DNA of 64,000 nt. Origin: Perkinsus marinus ATCC 50983 (Eukaryota; Perkinsozoa; Perkinsida; Perkinsidae). This document shows positions 48,032 through 58,486 of this stretch, piece by piece. How positions within the stretch are numbered: the first letter of the stretch is position 1; each line of letters starts with the position of its first letter. The notes under the pieces are model-generated. The model searched no databases and had not been told where the DNA came from. It saw nothing but the letters and a program-made list of their open reading frames with translations. The stretch lies in assembly GCF_000006405.1 (NCBI RefSeq), contig NW_003206847.1, positions 479,356 through 543,355 of the forward strand. The letters run 5' to 3'. The position numbers and the translations under genes were made by a program.

Positions 48032-49243
48032 TCAATCAGTCTGAACAGCTTGATCAACAACATAATGTAGAATCCGACCTCTTTTGGGTAGTCGAGGTAG
48101 AGAAGTCGCACTTATTGGGGTGGCTGCACAAGTGCTTCGCTTCGCCCGTGGGCGTGCGCTCTCTTCATCGTCGCCTCTTGCTAAGCTATCAGGTCTCTGC
48201 CTCTTCGGCAGATTCTTGGCCCTTCGTCGTTCTCTGACGAGCGACTTACTAGCACTCCAATCACCATTATCAGCATCATCACTGTTGCCATCATTGGCAC
48301 TACCAAGATCAATCGGCTCAGCAAGCCGTTCTCTGGCCTTATTCACTGAACTTTGCTCACCTCCGACATCATTGGAGGGCAGTTGTTGCACACTGTGGCC
48401 TCTGCTTGTGGCCGTAGCCCGTACCTTTTTGTTGAGATGACTGGCATCGTCAACATTAGGGAGAGAACACCGCTTATTGGTTCTCTTTAGGGTACCATTA
48501 CTGGGCATCTCATCACCGGAAGAGGCCGGGTGAGTATCCCTAGCAGGAACTGAGATCGGCTCAGTAGGTCGACTGGGCAAAGCACACAGACGTGTACCAG
48601 TTGCAGCGCTCGTGCTAGAAGTAGTAGTACCGGTGTACTCCCTTGTAGCAGTAGGAAAACTCGTCGGAGCTCCACCAGTTTTCTTGTTGATGTTCGGTCT
48701 CAGCTTCGCCTCCTTAGCAGGCGAGGGACCTGGTCGACCAGCTCTTTTCCACCATGGTACGTCATCATCGAACGTCAGGACTCCCTCCTCGTGGAGCTCG
48801 GTGGCGGTGGTAGTAGTAGGGTTGGCCTCAGTAGGCGATGCTTGGACGGACGAAGTTCTTGGGGATGTCAGACAAGGGCTACTCTCCACCGACGTTGTAG
48901 TATTGGTCTCCTTACCGTTGTTGTAGTCGTTGTACCACCAATTCCATTTTTTTTGAGAGTTAGTCCATCCATAGTAGTCGTGGGACCTTCTCCTTGGGTA
49001 CCAGTTCCTCCACGAACGCCACTTGTTTTGTTTATGATAGGGGCTACCATACTGCCAATGGGAGTGGTTGTAGTAGCCGTGGTTGTAGTCGGAGCTAGCA
49101 TAGGTTCGTTCACCAGCAGCAGTGTCTCCGTTGGACTCCGTCTCCTTGACGCCATTGGGGCCAGTACAGACGATGTAGCAGTTCTTGAGGGGAAGCATGG
49201 TCTGTAACAACGAGAGTAGTAGTAGGGGTAGTCGTAGTTTCAC
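48032..49243 (-). CDS. Retrotransposon ORF1, unknown
   Basis: 403 aa, first frame after repeat A1. It has a hydrophobic leader-like start (MKLRLPLLLLSLLQTM), then a Tyr/Trp/Asn/His-rich stretch, a Thr/Ser-rich middle and a charged tail with RRRAKNLPKRQRP. I recognise no family. It may be a second structural protein or an acquired gene. It belongs to the element because it lies between A1 and the other frames. Confidence 0.5.
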   Translation of the reverse strand: MKLRLPLLLLSLLQTMLPLKNCYIVCTGPNGVKETESNGDTAAGERTYASSDYNHGYYNHSHWQYGSPYHKQNKWRSWRNWYPRRRSHDYYGWTNSQKKWNWWYNDYNNGKETNTTTSVESSPCLTSPRTSSVQASPTEANPTTTTATELHEEGVLTFDDDVPWWKRAGRPGPSPAKEAKLRPNINKKTGGAPTSFPTATREYTGTTTSSTSAATGTRLCALPSRPTEPISVPARDTHPASSGDEMPSNGTLKRTNKRCSLPNVDDASHLNKKVRATATSRGHSVQQLPSNDVGGEQSSVNKARERLAEPIDLGSANDGNSDDADNGDWSASKSLVRERRRAKNLPKRQRPDSLARGDDEESARPRAKRSTCAATPISATSLPRLPKRGRILHYVVDQAVQTD

Positions 49244-49592
49244 TGAACCTTAGTAGTGAAGATCAATAAGCAACAAAGGAGGCTATAAATTAAGCTTATA
49301 GCATATCGATCGCGCTGATCGCTGAGGGAGACAGTCATCACAATACTTGTGCTTGGCTCTATCTCCTAGGACGTAGTCGACAGGGTGGAGCAACAGTGAG
49401 CCATTTCCTCATGCCTGGCAGCCGAGGTAGGGAGAAACGTGAGTTGAAACCCACATTTAACTCATGAGAGTCACGACGTGACACGGGTAATATCTACCGA
49501 CTGGTCGGGTTACCAACATAGATGTTTCACCATTATGTTGGGGGTAATATCGAGCCGTCGGGATGCCGTACGGCCGTCCAGCAGCATCGATA

Positions 49593-49770
49593 TTTGATGA
49601 CTTCATCGAGTCACTGATGATTCTGTTGAAGCTGTTGGTGCTTGAAACCTACTAGCCTAGCAAGCTAGATGATATTATCGCATATTATTCTGTGTTATTG
49701 TGTATTGTTGTGTCACCTCTAGTTGTGTGATTTCACTATCCTCGATCCCTACGAGTCGGGATCAGTCACA
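49593..49770 (-). repeat. Split direct repeat A1
   Basis: 178 bp, the outer 5' end of the retrotransposon, identical by eye to A2. The match ends sharply at 49593 and 49770, which fixes the element's 5' border. Confidence 0.9.
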
Positions 49771-50980
49771 GACTATCTTAATATAGGGTGAACATGATAG
49801 AGTCGCCGAAGGTATGAGAGCTAAAACCGGGCCCGCTAGTTGACTCGATAAATAACATCTTTCCGCGTGTGTGGACATTTAACCCCAATTGTGAGGACAC
49901 TCGAGCCCGCGGCTGGGAGCCTTAATATCTCAGCCTAGGCCCCGCTGCTGAATTCGTATATGGACGTATTTCACTACTCACATACAGTAGGATCCGCTAC
50001 TCCACCTCACGCAGCGATGCCGGTCAATCCTAGGGTCATCACAAGCCGTGACTGAATTGAACATTTTGAGAAAGACCAGCCTTATCTACCGAGTAGACTC
50101 TATGCAGTCAATGTTGGAGGATTTTATGTCCGCTTTCTTCACCTGGAGTAAGGAGACTCCTCGCTAAGTATAGCAGTTCATATACGAATTCGGGTACAAG
50201 TGTTCAGAAACCAACAATAATTTCCCAAAATTTCCCAAAATTTCCCGAAAATTTCCGCATCGTCCCCGACACACGTAGTCGACTATGTGTATATCTTCCT
50301 TAACTGCATGCATCGGGTTCATAGAAGACGAAGATAATTGTGACCTCTCCCGTAGACAATTCGGCGCCATAAAAATCCTCGCTCGCCCAAATATTGAGGC
50401 TTAGGCACGAAACGGTTACAGATAATCGAATCTAACAACGTGTTGCTAAACCAGATGTTTTTCGAGTGGAAACTAATGTACACACGTTTGACATGGTAGA
50501 TTGTACGACCCGTAGGTGAAACATTTATCAACTCTATCCAGTCAACAGAGAAAACCTATTTGACCCAGATTTGAATTTCACAGAAAACAGACTTCGAACT
50601 ACATATTCCAGACTAATTTTTGAGCACTGTACAATCTCTCAAAGGTTTGGGCCTCAGCGGCGTCACAGTAGTAGCATCGGGACATACGACTAATGAACGC
50701 TTCCACTTGCGTATAATTCTGTATTGACTCAAGGAAAACAATCGAATCTAATTTTCCCATGTGAGTATCATCCAATTTAGTACCTTGTAAGTCCATGAGA
50801 GTAGCACGAGCAAGTCACCATTGTCGACAAGGAACTCTCCAGATTCTGGAGAGTTGCTTTTTTCTGCTTCTACTGGAGTCCAGAAGAGAAGCAGTTTTGG
50901 ATATATCCATATCACTAACGTACACTAGACTAGAATCGCATCACACGAGGGCCGACCTCTGATGCTTAGTTTGCCATAGC
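49771..50980. other. Region between retroelement and NHE gene
   Basis: It contains introner copy 6 and, on the minus strand, an exon-like frame at 50796-50599 (MDLQGTKLDDTHMGKLDSIV, ESIQNYTQVEAFISRMSRCY) ending near a GTAGTT donor. A shorter exon-like stretch (FMAPNCLRERSQLSSS) lies at about 50300-50370. These could be the 5' exons of the helical-repeat gene on the far side of the insertion. That link is inference. Confidence 0.4.
50115..50305 (-). repeat. Introner-like MITE, copy 6
   Basis: Read on the minus strand: GTTAAGGAAGATATACACAT, GTCGACTACGTGTGTCGGG, several GGGAAATTTT units, GAACACTTGTACCCG, GAAGAAAGCGGACAT and a degenerate right end before CATTGACTGCATAG. It has two extra AAATTTTGGG units compared with other copies. 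Confidence 0.8.
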
Positions 50981-53377
50981 ATGTCCAGCCTTGACAACGA
51001 CACCTCAGCCTATGAGAGTTTAGTGTCGGTAAATTCAATTCTCTTCTCAACTGCATTGCTCCTGACGTTCGTATGGGGGTAATAAACTTCCTTGTCGTTG
51101 ACATGTAGCCCTAGGCCCTCAGGTACTTTATAAATACGGGGAAGTCTCGACATATATCGCAGTCGACTGGAGCTGTTATTATTGGGTTCATCATGGGAGT
51201 CGTAGGTCCCTGGTTCAATCCCCGGTCAGGGTTTGTCCTATAATCAGGTGATCAGGCTCCTAGGAGCAGGAGACCGTAAGGAGATATTAGGGATAAGTGC
51301 GGAACTGTTCTATTTCGTAAAACACTAGATTCACTCGGGGTGGTCAGCCTGGTAGCTCCATAGGCACTCTTACCGCCTATCATATTCGAGGCCAGCTTCT
51401 CGCTCAACACGGATATGTTCATGAGCAATCTCACATCAATATTAGTCTTCGCGTTCATCGGTACCATAAATCGGTCAATTCACCATTCTAGTCAAGTACC
51501 TCTATAGGCACAACCATATCGGCCTATGTTACGTCCATAGGGTTGTGGACGTTCTCTACTACCTGGCTGGTCGGCCTTAAGAATACCGATGCCCTGCGGG
51601 GTTACTGTATGACATTTGGGGCTCTCATCTCCAGTGAGTAGCATCCTGCCCTCCTCAGCAACAGCCTATTGAAGGTACCGATCCAGTAGCAGTGATGGCG
51701 CTCATGAGGGGGTCCAAATACCGACCCAATAAGACATTGCATTCTCTGGTCTTCGGTGAGAGCGTCTTGAACGATGCAGTGGCAATCGTCTTGTTTGCAT
51801 CCTATCAACGTGAGTGCTCTTCATACCCCTCATGCTGGGATTTCCTCTACTTCAGACGTTTACTTTAGCGATCAAGAAGTCCCGTCGGGGATTTCACGGA
51901 GTCCCCTATTGGGCTTCTTGACAGGTAGTAGTATGGGGTTATTTCACTTGACATTTCTGTCGAGTATCTACTCTCCCAATTTTCTATCGAGGAAGCGACT
52001 CGATGATCCATCCCCATACCGCGAGATTGGTAGTGGTGTACTCGACTCACCTGATCGAACCCAGTCGCTGAGCTTAACACACAACTGCCAACTTCAGCAT
52101 TCTAACGCCGCGGAGATCCTCTTGTAGTTTATATTCCATGATAGTTACGTTGGGGTCGATCATATTCGGTGTCCTCAGTGGAGCTCTGGTTAGCGGCACC
52201 TACCGCAAGTCGTAAGTACAGTATGGGTATGAGTGCATGTGGACTTCTCGTGCTGCTGCCAGGTCTCTGGGCGAGTACCCTAAATACGAGATAGCCTGTA
52301 TGTTCTTGTCTATTTACCTCACGTTCTCCCTAGCTGAGCTCCTTGGTCTGAGTGGAATCATGACGATATTCTTCTTTGGATTAGTAACGCGGCCATAAGC
52401 ATTTCTACTACCATCCTTCTGGCAGATTCTCGGTCGTTATAACTTCCACAACTTATCCAAAGCGTCACAAGTAGCTTCAAAACTGGTCTTCGAAACTATC
52501 GCTTTTATATCAGAGACTTTGGTACGGCGAAAGTCCTAGTGTTATCCATCCGTTGGTTTTCCAGGTCTTCCTTTACCTTGGCGTAGTAGCTTGCATGTCT
52601 ATAGGAGAGTATCATTGGAACCTCTTACTGATAATCTTCACTATGTTACTCATTGTAAAGGGGCTCCTACAACACAGCATGCTGATGTGATCTCCTGCAG
52701 GTGTTCGCTAGAGCGTGTAATGTGTTCCCTCTAGCATGGGTCTTAAACCATTCAACTCGACATGAGCCTATCTCTCGGAACTCCCAGATTGTACGTATCC
52801 TATTACCAAGTCCTCGACCGTCCTTGCCAGGTGTTGTGGCTGGCAGGAATAAGAGGAGCTATTGCCTTCGTTCTGATGTTACGTGTACCCGCTAGAGTTG
52901 GTGATGATACCCGAGATCTCCTCGTCACCACTACTATATCAGTAATAAGGAGGAGGGAAGGAGGTCAGTCGACCTAGCTTGGTCTATCAGGTGGTTTTCA
53001 TTACAACACTAGCAGGAGAGTCCCTGGTAGAGCGCGTCGCTGTTATGTTGGGGGAGTTGCGGCCTGTAGTAGGCGTTCTATCATCACACGACGCAACGAC
53101 TGAGCCGGAGATTACTATTTCTGGTTCAACTCTGGATACTCCTCTATTTTATGTAATACCTCTCCTCCGTGAATACCCTCAGCTTGGATAGGTGCCGCCG
53201 TCTGGTGCACCTACTGGTCAAGCAACGTTGACTATGGAGCTCGCCGAGAGGCTCAGTGGGGCGATCGAGTACGTGGATCGGAAATATATTCAACGGCATC
53301 TTGGGGGGGCAGACGATCAGTCCATGCTTGAGGACGCTAGCAGTCATCATCATCTAAGTGACTTTTCTCAGCAGTGA
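50981..53377 (+). CDS. Na+/H+ exchanger, NHE/NHX family (CPA1)
   Basis: The start at 50981 (MSSLDNDTSAYESLVSVNSI) begins the first membrane span. Exons follow: STGAVIIGFIMGV joined across a 46-nt intron (51202-51247) to VIRLLGAGDRKEILGISAEL; LLPPIIFEASFSLNTDMFMS; TDPVAVMALMRGSKYRPNKT; LVFGESVLNDAVAIVLFASY (the ion-path FGESVLNDAV block); LTFSLAELLGLSGIMTIFF; GIRGAIAFVLMLRVPARVGD; VVFITTLAGESLVERV. The C-terminus (GAIEYVDRKYIQRHLGG) resembles organellar NHE tails. It exchanges Na+ or K+ for H+ across plasma or endosomal membranes. About 12 introns; some borders are not placed. Confidence 0.9.
51202..51247 (+). repeat. Intron with tRNA 3'-half module (NHE)
   Basis: A 46-nt intron begins GTAGGTCCCTGGTTCAATCC and continues CCGGTCAGGGTTTGTCC to ATAATCAG. 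The T-arm sits six bases after the donor. The borders are fixed by the NHE frame (GFIMGV then VIRLLGAG). Confidence 0.82.
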
Positions 53378-54142
53378 GGGGCTCATTTGACATATCAGTT
53401 CAGACCACACATCTACACACTCATATGGACCCAGTATTGACCCTGATACGTATTATGAAGAGAGCGAAGCCAGACGCCTAGCGATGAACCGAGCAGTTGT
53501 TTTCGAATAACGCATCACTGGACATGGTGGTCGCTTCCATGCTGCGTTCTATCATGATTATCTCGCTTCCATTATGCCTCTATTATTCCCGTCTAACACT
53601 AATCCAGTGTATACTTCTGTAAGAATTTCAAACGTTCATTATCCCCAGCGATGTGGTTGTGTTCAGCACAGTTACCAAGTCGGATGTTACAAGTTAGATC
53701 GCTGAATTCCCACCTTAGAACCACAGATTAACGACAACTCTGAGATACCGGTTCTGCCAATAGGCATTCTGCCAACTAAGCGTTCAACCGTATCAGTCGT
53801 GCCAGGAGAATAATTATAGAACAGAGGCCGTACAAGATCTGACAAGAAGCTGATGGATCTTTAATCGTGCGTTTAGTTTCCTCCCAAGATGTCCGCAGTC
53901 ATTCGTGATTGGTCGACATTCTCGATAACCGTTTGCTAATCAGCAGCCCCAACCTGATTGGAGTTATGCACAAATCGTATGCTCCGTTCCGCAGCACGTA
54001 CCCCTCATCCCTAACATAATGCTATCGCCGGTACCACTCAGATCGACGATGACGACACAGTGGTGGTCATGCTAGCAATAGGGAAGCGGAATGGTACCAA
54101 GAGACCCTAGCTTCTACTCGAACGCAACAAGTCTGGAGGGAG
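53378..54142. other. Intergenic, no supported gene
   Basis: This is a convergent 3' region between the exchanger (+) and TGS1 (-). No open frame above background, tRNA or repeat is recognised. Confidence 0.5.
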
Positions 54143-55312
54143 TCACGTTAGAGAACTGAGTAACTTTTGAATAACATCCTCCTTGCCCTCTGCCTGCCTT
54201 ACCGCCCCAGCGACTCGACACAGTCGGAGTTCTCTCATCCCCCCACGCTCTAACGCCTCCATGAACTCCTCCTTCCCCACACCTAGCCTCCGGGCCAAAC
54301 ACTTGATCAGCTCATCGACCACATCCAGCTCGTCTCCTGCTATCGATGCCGCCATGCCCCCAAGGGTCCCCACCAAGGGCAGCCTAGTAAGGAGGGTCCT
54401 CAACAGGGCAGCACCCACCGAGCCACGCCAAAACACTAAGGGAGGGAGGGGAAGTCGAGGCGACGCCTTCCGGTCTATCACCATTAGTAGGGCTTTGGTG
54501 TGAGGGTCTGGACTGGTGTACCGAATCACGAGTATCTCAAGGAGTGGTATCGGACATGCACGCATGCACATCTTCACCAAAGCGTTGATATCAGTATGGC
54601 GAGGCAGGTAGAGGAGGACTCGACCAAACCGACATGCTGGACCGGTCGCCCAATCCGTCAACTCACAGCTTGCAGGGTCATACACCTGGGAGGTATAGCA
54701 ACTACGACCGCCCCAAGGAGGCGATAAAAACAATACTGATTCACTACCACTAGGTTGGCACCCTCTGACATCCCCTTCAACATACTTAATTCTATCACTA
54801 GAGATGCCATACACCTCCGCGTTGTGCCTAGCGATCTCGAGTCTGCTCTTCTCAATATCACATGCTACAACTCTACCCCCCTTCCTGTCCCTTCTCGCGA
54901 GCTGTATAGCGTTGCCTCCTACTCCAGCACATCCATCAACAACCTCGACGCCATCACCATAGCGCGAATATATCTCCTCTGCTGTAAATCGGGCAATGTT
55001 CTCAGGCGTCACTTCGAACCATGCCGCCTCGTCCATTTCGATCCCTTCATCATAGCGACTCCAAATAACATACCTTCTTTTCCAGTCCTCTCGAGAGATG
55101 CCCTTCGGTCTCTCCTGTCGAACAGCACCCTTCCCCAATCGCCTCGGCCGACCACAGCTCTTCGGATCGAACTCTCTGGGGACTATCCTCACCAACGTGT
55201 CTTTGAACATCGCAAACTTGGGCTTCACGCCATACAACTTCCCTTCCGCGATGTACCCAAATATTGTATTCGTATTAGCAACCGCGTCTTCACGATGCGG
55301 CCGAGGGGGCAT
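54143..55312 (-). CDS. TGS1: Trimethylguanosine synthase TGS1
   Basis: A single open exon of about 389 aa from ATG 55312 (MPPRPHREDAVANTNTIFGY). Family landmarks: KRRYVIWSRYDEGIEMDEAA, WFEVTPENIARFTAEEI, then the Rossmann-fold methyltransferase with VVDGCAGVGGNAIQLA (SAM-binding motif I), VVACDIEKSRLEIARHNAEV, IKYVEGDV and the catalytic SPPWGG in LFLSPPWGG. It converts m7G caps to trimethylguanosine on snRNA and, in species with spliced leaders, on SL RNA. The frame stays open upstream to 55465, but that part is hydrophobic, repeat-derived and unlike the family, so I start at 55312. A C-terminal helical extension follows the catalytic domain. Confidence 0.88.
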   Translation of the reverse strand: MPPRPHREDAVANTNTIFGYIAEGKLYGVKPKFAMFKDTLVRIVPREFDPKSCGRPRRLGKGAVRQERPKGISREDWKRRYVIWSRYDEGIEMDEAAWFEVTPENIARFTAEEIYSRYGDGVEVVDGCAGVGGNAIQLARRDRKGGRVVACDIEKSRLEIARHNAEVYGISSDRIKYVEGDVRGCQPSGSESVLFLSPPWGGRSCYTSQVYDPASCELTDWATGPACRFGRVLLYLPRHTDINALVKMCMRACPIPLLEILVIRYTSPDPHTKALLMVIDRKASPRLPLPPLVFWRGSVGAALLRTLLTRLPLVGTLGGMAASIAGDELDVVDELIKCLARRLGVGKEEFMEALERGGMRELRLCRVAGAVRQAEGKEDVIQKLLSSLT

Positions 55313-55435
55313 AAAATCAAAGGCAACTATAACTCCCCATTGAGATACTATAGCGCTATACAGCGAGGTATATGATGATAATATGACGTGGATGATGATA
55401 ATACTACTAAGTAGATATGTGTACGTTTGAGTAAC

Positions 55436-55470
55436 AACAATAGATTCGGGTTCAATTCCCAGCACCTCCT
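55436..55470 (+). repeat. tRNA T-arm-like sequence upstream of TGS1
   Basis: The plus strand reads ATTCGGGTTCAATTCCCAGC, a T-arm/B-box, followed by ACCTCC. Relative to the minus-strand TGS1 it is antisense, between GTGCTGGGAATTG and a CTACTTAG acceptor. An intron in the TGS1 5' region is possible but unproven. Confidence 0.45.
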
Positions 55471-55489
55471 ATTTGAATAACATTCGAGT

Positions 55490-56790
55490 CCTCTTCCTCC
55501 GAAGCATCAGTATCAGCCGTGCGTTCTCCAAAGGGTACCATAGTCGTATCCTCTTCCGACGATGACACCGACGATCCACACCCACCCTCAAGGTCCACAC
55601 TCTGCGACACAACAGAGTTGTCCCCTTCGTCATCCCTACCATCCTACCTCCACATCACCCCTTGCCAATGGCTGCTGGGCCGCTACCTTATTGAACCACT
55701 TCATATCAGATGCCGCCAGCTGGCCTATCATATGGTCTCGTATGGCAAACTAATACCAACAACATCACCAGGAGCAACCCTCAGAAAGCACCTACTCGTA
55801 TTGCTCTTATCCTCCTACTCACCTGCCCACGGACTCGTAGACTTCGAAAGCCCCATTCGATTTCACTCCAGCTCAATCCAGTGACAGACGTGCCTTCAGA
55901 GCTTGACTCCACCCACTTAAACCGAGGATCATCTCCCTGAACATCATGAGAATGTGTTTCGGCAAAAGCGCGCGCCCTGTTGATCGATAATGTCTCCATC
56001 GACTCACCTCCAGTTCAGGATCTTCCATCCGCAGCACAAACTGCGAGAAGTCGTCCATGCAAAAATACATATCCTCTCGATACAGTCGACTATAGCCCTA
56101 CCACACCATCATCACTTCCTACCCACACCACCCCCTCCATTAGCTCACCGCCAAGCCCCCACCAGCCGAGTCCGTCGCTGGTAGCACATACAGTGGGGAG
56201 TACTCTAGCCACAGATAGGCCGTGTCGATCTTCTCGGGTCCACGATAGGGTTGCAGGAAACGCAAAGATGCAGGGGACGAACCAACCCCACCCGTCTCGT
56301 CCTTCACACCTAAACCCTCAACCAGTGGAAGAGAATATACACCTGGTCAAATACATGTATTCATAACGATGAGCAAATTCCGAAAAAAATTGCAGAAAAT
56401 TCTCCCGAATTTTCCAACTTTGATTCGCCTCTAAGTCTATATAATACACTGAGTAAAACCCCGAGCTCAACCGCACATACATTCCAAGACCTCTACCAAC
56501 CCGATCCTCACCAGCTGTTGAATACAACTGTATAGTAGCCTCGTCCACAAGGGGACTGCCTGGGCCCACCAACGGCTCTACTGATATGATCTGAAATCAT
56601 AATGACCACTGCAAATAGAAGACACAAATAACAATTACAGTGAAAGCTAGAGTCGGGCGTTGAGACCTTCTGGTCCTGAATCTGCTAGTGATACCGTTAC
56701 GCTCCACCTTGAGGAAATGCGTCACTGGCGACAGCATTTCCACCTGACGAGAGACAAACAGGGAAACCCGTCAGTGAATTTTCCACAAGT
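55490..56790 (-). CDS. Unidentified multi-exon gene
   Basis: Minus-strand exons appear in order: VEMLSPVTHFLKVERNGITS, PLVGPGSPLVDEATIQLYST up to YVRLSSGFYS, then across an introner intron GLGVKDETGGVGSSPASLRF and RGPEKIDTAYLWLEYSPLYV, then GYSRLYREDMYFCMDDFSQF, and a piece reading DDPRFKWVESSSEGTSVTGL. Two splices close cleanly; the last does not in my reading. No family is recognised. The gene lies just upstream of TGS1 on the same strand. Confidence 0.4.
56317..56449 (+). repeat. Introner-like MITE, copy 7 (diverged)
   Basis: A 133-nt intron in the minus-strand gene (GTGTATTATATAG to CACTGGTTGAG). On the plus strand the repeat reads GAATATACACCTGGTCAAAT, ACATGTATTC, AAATTCCG and CCCGAATTTTCC, the family order, so the repeat is antisense to its host as in CDC48. 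It lacks most of the right half. Confidence 0.6.
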
Positions 56791-57027
56791 TCACCAAAAT
56801 GATTCGAAAGCAACAAGCCGTTACCTTCAAGGCTATTACGATCTCATCATTACCATTCCATTTCCAAAACCAACTAAATGCACTACTACCCCTACTACTT
56901 CAATGAGGACCTTGAGACCGTTGAGATCAGTCGGAGTGTCCGTAGGGCTGAAGCGGCCATCATGCACTACAGCTGACACCAAGTCGCTATCGGCAGTGTA
57001 GGTCAGCTGGGCCTGAGCAAGTCTCCT

Positions 57028-57390
57028 ATGGGACTAGTCATCCTCCTACTCCTCCTAGCGACCACTCTAGCCAGCACCAATGAATGTTACGACGAGGGAC
57101 GATTTGAAACTCATCTATATGTCGACATCCTCTCGTTAGAAGCGTGTCCAACATCCCAGGACGCCTCTGAGGCCCTATCCGTTGCTACCGTGTCCAGGTC
57201 CCGTCCAGCGATTGTAATATACCTATCCTTAGCCCTAGAGGTGGATCCCGACGTCGCTCGTTGCTTCTGGAATAACGACATCCCAAGGGTAGTGATAGCA
57301 AGGAATGTGACTGACCACCTTGGTAGTAGAGAGGAGCCTAGACCTCTTGGAGGAGTTGCAACAACACCACAAGCGTTGGGCCCTCAGTAG
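57028..57390 (+). CDS. Possible small secreted protein
   Basis: 120 aa with a strong signal peptide (MGLVILLLLLATTLAS). It then reads ECYDEGRFETHLYVDILSLE and ARPAIVIYLSLALEV-like sequence, with three Cys and an NVT glycosylation site. No family is recognised. No splice support; it stands between minus-strand genes, so a chance frame is possible. Confidence 0.4.
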   Translation: MGLVILLLLLATTLASTNECYDEGRFETHLYVDILSLEACPTSQDASEALSVATVSRSRPAIVIYLSLALEVDPDVARCFWNNDIPRVVIARNVTDHLGSREEPRPLGGVATTPQALGPQ

Positions 57391-58486
57391 AGGGTTATGG
57401 GCTAACAAATCACCAGCGGCGATACGGATGTCCATCACCTGAGTATAAAAACCTGATGAATATCAACAGCCGAGCATCAGTGCCGACCTACCATTCCAAC
57501 ATCATCTTTAGTGATCGGCAGTCCTCTAGGAATAGGTTGGTACATCATCACTCTGCTAACCACCACCGGATGCTCAGCACGACGACGTCGCTTCGTCTGT
57601 TGATACCTTGAAGGCTCCGTCGACTCCGCCTCACTAGAGCTCGTCTGAAGAGCCTTTTCGTGGTGTCACCATCCTATCACCACTTGTATTACCTCACTGG
57701 TTGCAGGTACTGCCAGGGTAGCCTCTTGGTCGCCCATCTCCTCATCAGAAGAGCGCTCTGGGGACGGTGATGATGATGCCTATTCAACAGATCGAGAGCC
57801 CACCATACCTAAGCCTTCCCTACCTCTCGACCTCTGTATCCCATCCAGTACGCCAAAATAAAGGCAACAACAACAAGAACCTTATTAATCACAGACAACC
57901 GCGCTCGCCCAGAAGTAGCGCTCGCCCGATACTCTCAACCATTCTGCGCTGCTGGGTGGAAGGTTGCCTGGAGAAGGAGCTCTCCCGAGTTGACACCAAC
58001 ACTAGTCAAAGAAGACTTTGAGAAAAGTCACAAGATCTGTGATGGGGAGGCTGATTTAGAACACGTGCTGCAGCTCCTTCATCACTAGCCGTTTCATTGT
58101 CTTAGCGACAAGCGCGTGACGAATGAACTGTCAACAGAGCAGCTAAGTACAACCTGTTGATGATAAGCAGGTCTTTTCACATGCGTGGTGAGGACGGTGA
58201 CACCGAAGGGTGACAGATGATGGTCCGTCGATATGAAGCAGACTGACCTTTCGGAGAAGAATATGAAATACTTGAACACAGAAGATCTTGCCGCGTGATG
58301 TGATAGATTATGAACACTAAGATGGACGCATTAGCGATGGTCAAGAGTAGAGAAGAGAAATGCCCCAGGGGGTATCGCCTAATGTTTACTACCGCGTGTT
58401 ACTGTTACCATTAGAGAACTCAAGGCGATGGTTAACGGATTCTAGGGATTCTACCTACAATCACACTGATAAAATCATCAACTAGC
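57391..58486. other. No supported gene
   Basis: Low-complexity short frames only, including an 84-aa plus-strand frame at 57767-58021 without recognisable features. No repeat or RNA gene is evident. Confidence 0.4.

Larger units (their letters stand above)
41694..49770 (-). mobile_element. Tyrosine-recombinase retrotransposon, PAT/Ngaro type (DIRS order)
   Basis: An 8.1-kb element on the minus strand, with order A1 - ORF1 - ORF2 - RT/RNase H - tyrosine recombinase - B1 - A2 - B2. The split direct repeats are A1 49593-49770 and A2 42060-42237 (178 bp each), and B1 42238-42584 and B2 41694-42040 (347 bp each). By eye each pair is identical. This terminal arrangement, with a tyrosine recombinase in place of a DDE integrase, defines the PAT/Ngaro branch of DIRS-like elements; such elements leave no target-site duplication, and none is seen. 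The four open frames are long, so the element looks whole, and the identical repeats point to a young insertion. No LTRs and no methyltransferase frame were seen. Confidence 0.88.

Noticed and set aside
41694-49770. LTR retrotransposon
   Set aside because: The repeats are split (A and B) instead of simple terminal repeats, there is no target duplication, and the integrase role is filled by a tyrosine recombinase.
55313-55465. Hydrophobic N-terminal extension of TGS1 as a membrane anchor
   Set aside because: It is unlike the family, begins in a tRNA-like sequence and precedes a normal ATG start, so it is more likely untranslated or intronic.
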